From the NCBI GenBank assembly GCA_026014875.1, contig JAOZHO010000028.1:59445-123444 (forward strand): a stretch of 64,000 bases of DNA, in the 5' to 3' direction. Positions within the stretch are counted from its first letter, which is position 1; the number at the start of each line of letters is the position of its first letter. The position numbers and the translations under genes are program-made. Under the pieces are notes generated by a model that saw only the letters and a list, made by a program, of their open reading frames with translations, was not told the DNA's origin and did no database searches. Below are positions 42,505-49,156 of this stretch, piece after piece. This DNA comes from Candidatus Bathyarchaeota archaeon (GTDB taxonomy: Archaea; Thermoproteota; Bathyarchaeia; TCS64).

Positions 42505-43142
42505 GAATCATCCTCGAGGAAGAGGCTCCTTATCCTCTTCCATCGCCCCTCCTCTTCTTTGCTACGTCTTATCCTGATCTCATTCTCGAAGGCCTCGGGG
42601 ATGCTGTACAGGTAGATCTTGTGGGATCCAATGGTGTAGTGGGGGGGCTCCGATGATTTTTCTGTGGTCCAATTGTGGACTGGGAAGTCGTGGCTCACGA
42701 CTCTGGCTCCATCCCCGAGCTCCTCCTCAAGTTTTGGTCTCAGCTTCGAGTTGCCCGAGGTCGTGAGGTACATCGTCACGACGGAGGCCGGGGAGAGGTC
42801 CACATCGAAGAAGTTGGCGTTGACGACCTCAATCCTGTCTTCTAGGCCACTATTCTCTATCCTCTCAAGTAGGGGCTCCACCATCGAGGGGTTGATGTCG
42901 TATCCGACGGCTCGCTCGGCCTCGAACTCCTCGATGGCCATGAAGAGTATCCTGCCGTCCCCGCAGCCCAGGTCGTAGACCACGTCATCGACGCCCACCC
43001 CTGCGAGATTCAGCATCCTTCGGGCCACGTTGATGGGAGTCGGTACATAAGGCGCCACGCTGTGGGGGACATCCCCCCAGCTGAGGAAGGGGTTATCCCG
43101 TCTCAGGCTCGTGAGCCCGTCGTACCTCCTACTTCCCGACAT
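42501..43142 (-). CDS. SAM-dependent methyltransferase
   Basis: 213 residues. The SAM motif VVYDLGCGDGRIL near residue 55 and the acidic strand end VGYDINPSM are clear; motif III region VEVVNANFF follows. VPTPINVARRMLNLAG before it is typical of a group of archaeal methyltransferases with unknown substrates. ATG 43142 is chosen over an upstream TTG because GGAGGAT lies 6 nt before it and an ATATTATA box upstream. Its stop and that of pyrB share the palindrome CTAG. Confidence 0.8.
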   Translation of the reverse strand: MSGSRRYDGLTSLRRDNPFLSWGDVPHSVAPYVPTPINVARRMLNLAGVGVDDVVYDLGCGDGRILFMAIEEFEAERAVGYDINPSMVEPLLERIENSGLEDRIEVVNANFFDVDLSPASVVTMYLTTSGNSKLRPKLEEELGDGARVVSHDFPVHNWTTEKSSEPPHYTIGSHKIYLYSIPEAFENEIRIRRSKEEEGRWKRIRSLFLEDDS

Positions 43143-43223
43143 CAGTCTATCCTCCTCCGCCGACGGTATAATATGTTTCCCAGGGAAGCGCAACTCTCAA
43201 ATGGGCGGCGACCGTGATCCATC

Positions 43224-43718
43224 ATGGTTTTCTCGATGGATATCAAAGCCGTGAAGATGGAGACCCCGGAGGGGTGCAACTTCATCCTGGGCCAGAGCCA
43301 TTTTATCAAGACCGTGGAAGACCTCTACGAGGCGATGACCACATCGACCCCCACGGTAAAGTTCGGCCTCGCCTTCTGCGAGTCCTCAGGGGAACGCCTC
43401 ATCCGGGTGGAAGGCAACGACGAGGGGCTCAAGGAGGCCGCGGCGGGAAACGCCCTGAGGCTCGGATGCGGCCACTCATTCGTGATACTGATGAGGGACG
43501 CCTTTCCCATCAACGTCCTGAACCAGATCAAAGTGGTCCCCGAGGTCTGCACCATCTACGCCGCCACGGCGAACCCTCTGGAGGTCGTGGTCGCTGAGAC
43601 GGAGCAGGGCAGAGGGATAATCGGGGTTATCGATGGTCATCCACCTCTGGGTGTCGAGGACGAGAAAGGGGTGCGTTGGAGGAAGGAGTTCCTCCGGAAA
43701 TTCGGGTATAAAACCTAG
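43224..43718 (+). CDS. adenosine-specific kinase family protein (DUF355)
   Basis: 164 residues, usual length. The family was described from a Pyrobaculum protein as adenosine-specific; the biological reaction is not settled. The conserved parts are GCNFILGQSHFIKTVEDLYEA-like opening, KFGLAFCESSGERLIR, GHSFVILMRDAFPINVLN, and GIIGVIDGHPPLGVE. GTGATCC about 5 nt before the ATG matches the 16S tail. Adenylate kinase is encoded convergently and the two stop codons share CTAG; both handle adenine nucleotides. Confidence 0.85.
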   Translation: MVFSMDIKAVKMETPEGCNFILGQSHFIKTVEDLYEAMTTSTPTVKFGLAFCESSGERLIRVEGNDEGLKEAAAGNALRLGCGHSFVILMRDAFPINVLNQIKVVPEVCTIYAATANPLEVVVAETEQGRGIIGVIDGHPPLGVEDEKGVRWRKEFLRKFGYKT

Positions 43719-44365
43719 TCTCGGGGGCTCAGCAGCTTTTCGAGGACGGACGGGATCTCCTCGATCTCGAGTTCCCCGCTTATCTCCCTGAGATTCCCCA
43801 CCGTGGAGTACCTCTCGATGATGGGGAAGGTCTGCATCTCGTAGACCTCGAACCTACGCCGGATGATCTCCTCTTTGTCGTCCTCACGCTGGATGAGCGT
43901 GCCACCGCACTCGTCGCAGATGCCCTCAACCTTGGGCACGATGTCCTTGAGATGGTAAACCGCCCCGCACTTTGAGCATATCCTCCGAAAGGATACCCTG
44001 GCCGCGATGGTCTCCGGTCTCGCCGCGACCGTGACCACATAGTCGACCTTGGCGTCCAGTCTCTTGAGGGTCCTGTCGAGGGCGATCGCCTGATTTATGT
44101 TCCGCGGGAAGCCGTCCAGAACGAAGCCCTTCTCCACGTCGGGCATGCTGAGGCGCTCTTCCACGGTCGCGATGACGATGTCATCGGGGACCAGTTCCCC
44201 TAGATTCATGTATCTCTTGATGACGAGGCCCAGCTCGGTCCCTTTAGAGACCGCATCTCTCAGCATGTCGCCGGCTGTTATCACTGGGACATCGAACATC
44301 TTTCCGATGATCCTCGCCCGGGTCCCCTTGCCGGAGCCCGGGGGACCCATCACAATAATCCGCGT
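43715..44365 (-). CDS. adk: adenylate kinase with zinc-type LID
   Basis: 216 residues from the proposed start. Makes 2 ADP from ATP and AMP. P-loop GPPGSGKGT, AMP-site segment TAGDMLRDAV, LDGFPRN, and a LID with four Cys (CSKCGAVYH; CDECG) that should bind zinc. The start is odd. GGGAGGA at 44372-44378 is an ideal ribosome site, and 6 nt on comes ACG CGG ATT ATT, which would give the expected MRIIVMGPPG. No ATG, GTG or TTG lies there. The first ones downstream (GTG, ATG 44350) would cut into the first strand. In-frame GTG 44458 and ATG 44434 upstream add a tail of 23-31 residues that contains a likely TATA box (AGTTATAACG). An ACG start is proposed, not proven. Confidence 0.88.
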   Translation of the reverse strand, partial: TRIIVMGPPGSGKGTRARIIGKMFDVPVITAGDMLRDAVSKGTELGLVIKRYMNLGELVPDDIVIATVEERLSMPDVEKGFVLDGFPRNINQAIALDRTLKRLDAKVDYVVTVAARPETIAARVSFRRICSKCGAVYHLKDIVPKVEGICDECGGTLIQREDDKEEIIRRRFEVYEMQTFPIIERYSTVGNLREISGELEIEEIPSVLEKLLSPRD

Positions 44366-44475
44366 ATATAATCCTCCCGAGAGTCTAGATCGGGGAGTGC
44401 CGTATACGTTATAACTATTTCGCCTATTCCTCATGGCTTTAATAAGATAGCCCTTCACATTCTACGGGTGACGCG

Positions 44476-44703
44476 TTGGAGCCCAACTATCAGCCTTTCA
44501 CGACCCTCGGCCTCATACTGATCGTCTCCGGGTTGCTGCTGGTCCTGCTCCCCTTCCTGGCCCGTTATCTCCCGAGTCTAGACCAGATGCCATGGTTGCT
44601 GATCTGGGTCTACAGGAGGGACGGCTTCTACTTCGTGACGTCCCCTCTCCTAATCATTCTCTCCCTGCTATCCCTGATCGCACAATTGTACGGGAGGAGA
44701 TGA
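44476..44703 (+). CDS. DUF2905-family small membrane protein
   Basis: 75 residues with two hydrophobic helices (LGLILIVSGLLLVLLPFLA; TSPLLIILSLLSLIAQL) around a loop WLLIWVYRRDGFYFV. This matches the DUF2905 plan, in which the loop carries a conserved 'RRGNFTFYFP'-like sequence. Function unknown. It starts with TTG and GGGTGA 4 nt before it. Its stop is 6 nt from the stop of the convergent PH-like/coiled-coil gene. Confidence 0.7.
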   Translation: MEPNYQPFTTLGLILIVSGLLLVLLPFLARYLPSLDQMPWLLIWVYRRDGFYFVTSPLLIILSLLSLIAQLYGRR

Positions 44704-44708
44704 CGGGG

Positions 44709-45632
44709 CTACTCGATGAGGCTCTCCAGGCATTGAAGCATCAGCAGCCTGAGCCCCTCGAAACGCGGAGCGACGCCCTCCAGGACATCCAGCCGGTCCA
44801 TCTCCTGGAGCGCGACTTGGCAGGCGTTGCTGTCGGTGAATCGGCCCAATCTCTGGAAGGCCTCCTTGAGGGCTGTGACCTCTTCCTCGTCAACTTGGTC
44901 TCCGATGCTCTCGGCGAGGTATATGTCCCAGAGCAGGAGGTAGGATTTCACGAAGACCTCGTGGAGTTCCAAGTCGAAGCTCTCTATCCCTTCATAATTG
45001 GCGAGCCTCTCCGCGTCCCTGTGAGCTACGGATAGGATAGCGTAGGCCTCCGCCTTGATCTCGTCGGCCTTCCTCTCCGTGACGGCCGATGTGAGGCCCC
45101 GGACGTCCATGGCGACGGGGGCGACCACTCCGAGGGACTCCATATCCAGCACGATGCGATCCGCCTCCGCGATGCTGCTCGACATAAGCTCCCATCCTGG
45201 CTCCCCGTGGAGCTCCACGAGGATCTGGAAGACCTGGTCCACCATCTCGAGGACCAAGCTTATGTGGTGGACATGGGACTCCCGCTCCCTCCTCCTCGCG
45301 GCCTCCTCCCGCTCAGCGGCCTCCCTCCGTTTCTCGATGTCCGCATCGATCTCGGCCTTGACCGCCTCGAGGCCCTCTCTATCCTCGGAGAAGAAGAGGG
45401 ACTCCAGTCTTTCCTCGCTCTCCTGGTGCTCGATCTTGATTCGGATCAGGCTCCTGAAGGGGGGCTGTTTCTCCTCGATGGAGGTGGATACGGCCTCTGA
45501 GAGGGGGATCCCCTTGACCTCCTCGAGCCTCTTGCTGAAGAAGCCTTTCTCCTCTTTGATGACGACCCTGTTTTCCTCTATCTCGAGGGTCCCGGTCTTC
45601 CCTCTGACCAGTTTACCTCTTATCCCGGGCAT
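44709..45632 (-). CDS. small beta domain plus coiled-coil protein of the tubulin-like cluster
   Basis: 307 residues. The N-terminal 100 residues (KLVRGKTGTLEIEENRVVIK; GFFSKRLEEVKGIPLSEAVS) read as alternating strands ending in a helix, like a PH/GRAM-type domain. Then a charged coiled coil (IEKRREAAEREEAARRRER) and an all-helical part to the end with no membrane segment. It starts at an ATG overlapping the stop of the membrane protein gene (TGATG), with GGAGG 8 nt upstream, so the two are coupled and probably form one complex. I do not recognise a named family. A membrane- or lipid-contact role for the N-terminal domain is inference. Confidence 0.65.
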   Translation of the reverse strand: MPGIRGKLVRGKTGTLEIEENRVVIKEEKGFFSKRLEEVKGIPLSEAVSTSIEEKQPPFRSLIRIKIEHQESEERLESLFFSEDREGLEAVKAEIDADIEKRREAAEREEAARRRERESHVHHISLVLEMVDQVFQILVELHGEPGWELMSSSIAEADRIVLDMESLGVVAPVAMDVRGLTSAVTERKADEIKAEAYAILSVAHRDAERLANYEGIESFDLELHEVFVKSYLLLWDIYLAESIGDQVDEEEVTALKEAFQRLGRFTDSNACQVALQEMDRLDVLEGVAPRFEGLRLLMLQCLESLIE

Positions 45633-47962
45633 CAGGTGATCCTCCGGAGGGTGTCGCCAACCTCCTCGAGGGGGGTCTCCCTGGAGTGGCTCCTCAGGTA
45701 GAGCTTGAGATACTCCCTCCCGAACTTTTCGGAGACCCCGAGCTCCTCGAGGCGGACCTCGTGATTGTTGGCGAGTATCCTGTCGATCTTCTTCTCCAGG
45801 ATGGCGTAGTTGAGGAGGAGCTCCCGCCTCTCGTTGTAGTACTCGATGGTGTCCACGGCCTCGTCGATGTAGCTGAGGGTCCTGTAGAGGTGGCTGATGA
45901 TCTCGCTGATCTCCCTGTTCCCGTAGTCGTTGATGATCTCGAGGCTGGTGTTCATCCTGTCGATGAGGGTGAGGTTCTTGTTCCACTCATAGTCTTCGAG
46001 GGGCATCAGGGAGTCGATGGTCCTCTCCAGGTCCCTGAGGTGGTCATAGAGGATACCGATGACCCGGGCCACGACGTCGACCGTGGCGAGGATGGTGTCC
46101 CTGATAAGGATGACCCGGAGCACCTTGAGGTCGTCTCCGTCCCCGCTAAAGTCCTTCACCTCGAGCTCCCCGGCGAGCTCCTTGATCATGTAGAACCTGT
46201 CCCCGAGGATGGGGAGGAGGGTGTACTCCCGCTTGCTCAGCTCGATGATGGTCTCCACAGAGTCCTTGATGGGCTGCGTGGACCTCTCGATCTCGGCGGA
46301 GTACTGCTTCTCCCAGTTCTTGAGGCTGGAGACGATGGCGTCCACGATGATCCAGGGGTCCTCCTTGTCGGCCTCCTCCCGGGAGATCTGAAGTATGGGG
46401 CTCACCCCGGGGAGATTGGGCTCGAAGAGGCTGTGGATGATCTCGTAGATCCTGTCAGATGTGAGGATCAGTTCCTCGACGAGGGAGCCCCCAGCCTCCA
46501 CGAGCTCCTCGATATAGGCTATCTTGTCCTCGATGGACGCGTCCTCCGAGGGGTTCTCAATCATTCGGGCTTCAATGGCGAGGCCGAGGTCCTGGATCTC
46601 CTTCCCCGCCTCGAGGTACTCGTACTTTGTGGAGATGATGTGGTCATCGATGGCGACCCCCAGCTGCCATTTGAAGTTGGTTACCTCGTCGTTCATCTGG
46701 GTGAAGACCCTCCTCATATACCTGTCCACGTCCTTCAGTTTGGGGTAAGCAGAGAGCTTGGAGAGTATGTCTCTGAGCTCGTCCGCGACCACTAGCATCC
46801 GGGTCCTGAGGGACATGAAGGCGGAGGGGCGGGATCCCCGGGTCTCCTCGATGAAGTTCACGTAGCTCTCGATCTCCCCGAGGAGCTCCTCCGCCTTCCT
46901 CGACGTCTCCGCTACCCGCCTCTCCAGAACCTCCCTTATGTCCACGAAGTACCTTGAGAGACTCACGGGGGTCGAGAGGACCACCGTGAAGATCGTGGAG
47001 AGGACTAGTATCGACTGGTCCACGACGGCTCCGAATGCGAGGGGTCCCTTGAGGGTCCCCAGGAGGACGAAGAAAGCGACGTTGGTCACGGAGGCTGTTA
47101 CGGTGGGTATCATGTAGATCATCGCCTCCTCGTATCTCCGGGGGAGCTTAGATTTCTTGAGGGGCTCGGGGAGCTTCAATGAGACTAGGGCGGCCACCGA
47201 GATGAGGGCCGAGACAATGATGATGAACATGAGCATCCCGGGGAGGGAGTTGATGAAGCTCGCCATGGCCGGGTCGATCGCCCCCCCGTTCCTGGTCGCC
47301 GCGAGGAGCTGCCCCCCGATGACTCTGAAGATCTTGTAGATCTCCGAGAGGCTGACCTCCCTCATCGCCTCCTGGATGTCGACGAAGATAATGTTCAGAG
47401 GTGCGTAGAGGGGCGGAGGGACCCCGACGCTGAAGGTCTTGAGGTACTGCATCAGTTGCAGCGGGAGGGAGATGGACGCATAATACGATATGGTCACGAT
47501 GATGCCCCTCTTGTTGTAAATGGTCGCGAAGATCAGTATCAGGGGGACGGCGAGGTAGAATGTCTCGGTGAAGAAGAGGAGGGAGACCGCCAGGATGCCA
47601 ATGTCCATGGCAATTATCGAGATGTTTGTGGTGAGCATGGGAGGCAAGATGAAGAAGGGTACCACCAGGATGATCATGGCCAGCAGCCTCATCCAGGGGC
47701 CGGGGAAGAGCTCGAAGAAACCGATCCGGGAGAGGTGATAGAAGAGGCCCAGGAGGATGATCATGCTCCCCGTAAAGGCGCCGACGGGAGGGTTGCGGTA
47801 TGTGGCGTAGGCGACGAGAGCCGCAACGATGAAGGGCAGGGGGAAGGGGAACAGGGGGATGAGGGTGAATGCGAGGGACATGCTCGCCGCCGTCACGACT
47901 AGGGTGACGAATTTCCCCGCAGCCTCCGAGGCTTGGGGGTTTGTGATCAGCGAGATACCCAT
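45632..47962 (-). CDS. large polytopic membrane protein with long helical cytoplasmic domain
   Basis: 776 residues. The first 340 hold eight to ten hydrophobic helices with Pro-rich turns (IPLFPFPLPFIVAALVAYA; YRNPPVGAFTGSMIILLGLF), a pattern like the FUSC/aromatic-acid-exporter superfamily. The rest (about 350-776) is soluble, helical and charged, with many heptad-like stretches (RKAEELLGEIESYVNFIEET; DHIISTKYEYLEAGKEIQDL), again as in FUSC proteins. It is coupled to the coiled-coil gene downstream and divergent from the degenerate tubulin gene at 48011. ATG 47962 lies 5 nt after the transcription start expected from an AGTTATAATC box; GTG 47971 would precede it. A membrane anchor or scaffold for the tubulin-like system is a guess from position. 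Confidence 0.7.
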   Translation of the reverse strand: MGISLITNPQASEAAGKFVTLVVTAASMSLAFTLIPLFPFPLPFIVAALVAYATYRNPPVGAFTGSMIILLGLFYHLSRIGFFELFPGPWMRLLAMIILVVPFFILPPMLTTNISIIAMDIGILAVSLLFFTETFYLAVPLILIFATIYNKRGIIVTISYYASISLPLQLMQYLKTFSVGVPPPLYAPLNIIFVDIQEAMREVSLSEIYKIFRVIGGQLLAATRNGGAIDPAMASFINSLPGMLMFIIIVSALISVAALVSLKLPEPLKKSKLPRRYEEAMIYMIPTVTASVTNVAFFVLLGTLKGPLAFGAVVDQSILVLSTIFTVVLSTPVSLSRYFVDIREVLERRVAETSRKAEELLGEIESYVNFIEETRGSRPSAFMSLRTRMLVVADELRDILSKLSAYPKLKDVDRYMRRVFTQMNDEVTNFKWQLGVAIDDHIISTKYEYLEAGKEIQDLGLAIEARMIENPSEDASIEDKIAYIEELVEAGGSLVEELILTSDRIYEIIHSLFEPNLPGVSPILQISREEADKEDPWIIVDAIVSSLKNWEKQYSAEIERSTQPIKDSVETIIELSKREYTLLPILGDRFYMIKELAGELEVKDFSGDGDDLKVLRVILIRDTILATVDVVARVIGILYDHLRDLERTIDSLMPLEDYEWNKNLTLIDRMNTSLEIINDYGNREISEIISHLYRTLSYIDEAVDTIEYYNERRELLLNYAILEKKIDRILANNHEVRLEELGVSEKFGREYLKLYLRSHSRETPLEEVGDTLRRIT

Positions 47963-47974
47963 GTCCTCCACGAC

Positions 47975-47999
47975 ACTTTATATGGATTAGATTATAACT
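47975..47999. promoter_or_regulatory. overlapping divergent TATA boxes
   Basis: CTTTATATGG and GATTATAACTT lie in the 48 nt between the two divergent start codons. The first is well placed for the plus-strand ATG at 48011, and the second, read in reverse as AGTTATAATC, for the minus-strand ATG at 47962. Shared promoter DNA suggests linked expression. Confidence 0.45.
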
Positions 48000-48010
48000 T
48001 GTGTCCTCAG

Positions 48011-49156
48011 ATGGCGTCGAGCGATAGCGGCCCCAACATTATGAGATGGGTGAAGGATCATATCGACGATATTCTCCCAGTTATCCCCAGCCAGATAGCG
48101 ATATCGGTGGGGCAGTACGCCCATAAATCCTTGATGGATTCCAAAAAGTTCTACAGGAAAGACTCCCCCGCCCTCCTCCAGATCATCCACAGGAAGGAAG
48201 CAGAGCTACTCGGCGCAGCCCGCGGAAACGAACCGGAGAAAACGATCCAGTTCGACACCGCGTTCGAGCCCCATTACTGGTTCGACATCCACACTTTCCT
48301 CAGGGAGGACTCGAGCTTCCGGGAAGCCTTCCAGGGGAATATCTTCGATTATCAGAAAGAGTTCGTGATCCTGGGCTCCCTCGGAGAAGGAGTCACCGCC
48401 GGCGCCCTACCCGTATTAAACGAGCATCTGATCCAGGAGAAGAAGGACACCCTGCTCGTGTCGGTGTTCCCCTCTGTGACCCACAGCTCCGACGCCCTCT
48501 TCAACGCCTTCTCATCCCTAGGCCTCCTCCTCAGCCAGGGCTCCGGGCCCGTGCTTCTTCTGGACCGGGCCCGGCTCGACACCTTCATCAGCGTGAACAG
48601 GGAGGGGGGCAGGCTCTCCGGGGACCTCGTGCCGAGATATCTCGTGGAGCTGCTCCTCCATAAGGAGGGCCTCGTAAGGGATCTGGTCAAGCTGTCCCGT
48701 TCCTTCCGTGTAGAGCTCTTCACAGTCCTCATGGCTGCGGGTTCGAGCCTCGAGATCTACGAGAGCCTGAGGAATATCCTGGATATCACATTGGAGCAGC
48801 CTCTCCTGGACTTCAAGATCTCCACCGCCTCCATCATCTACGTCCTCGTCAAGGCTCCCCTGAGGCTGCAGGGGCGGCTCACCAAGGGGTTCATAGAGCT
48901 CGAGGTGAACAGCTGGCTCAAAGAGAGACTCGAGATCGACGTCCCCCAGATCTGTGAGCCCATCTACGTGGACGAGCTTAACGACAGGATCGACATCGTG
49001 GTCCTCGTGGGGGGTTTCGACACTAATCTCCTCTTCGAGACTGTGAGGGAGAGGGTTTCTCGCTTCGACAACCTGATCAAGGAGCACGACTTCTACGATA
49101 AGGACGTCTGGGCAAAGATCTGTGGGACCCTTCTCCCAGGGGTGGAGGAGTCCTAG
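48011..49156 (+). CDS. possible degenerate tubulin/FtsZ-superfamily protein
   Basis: 381 residues. The centre reads FVILGSLGEGVTAGALPVLN then KKDTLLVSVFPS and SSDALFNAFSSL, then GPVLLLDRARLD. In FtsZ/tubulin the same order is the Gly signature loop with its helix, a strand to a 'P' turn, the N-rich helix, and a strand ending in D-N. The signature Gly residues are mostly replaced, and no N-terminal GGxGxN loop is seen, so GTP binding is doubtful. The end (DRIDIVVLVGGFDTNLLFET) looks like the C-terminal tubulin domain. It is convergent with the 884-residue tubulin-like gene, sharing CTAG as both stops. A capping or regulatory partner is plausible. The homology is my reading by eye. Confidence 0.45.
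   Translation: MASSDSGPNIMRWVKDHIDDILPVIPSQIAISVGQYAHKSLMDSKKFYRKDSPALLQIIHRKEAELLGAARGNEPEKTIQFDTAFEPHYWFDIHTFLREDSSFREAFQGNIFDYQKEFVILGSLGEGVTAGALPVLNEHLIQEKKDTLLVSVFPSVTHSSDALFNAFSSLGLLLSQGSGPVLLLDRARLDTFISVNREGGRLSGDLVPRYLVELLLHKEGLVRDLVKLSRSFRVELFTVLMAAGSSLEIYESLRNILDITLEQPLLDFKISTASIIYVLVKAPLRLQGRLTKGFIELEVNSWLKERLEIDVPQICEPIYVDELNDRIDIVVLVGGFDTNLLFETVRERVSRFDNLIKEHDFYDKDVWAKICGTLLPGVEES

Noticed and set aside
45686..46795. 369-codon plus-strand frame opposite the membrane protein
   Set aside because: Acidic, repetitive shadow of a helical coding region.
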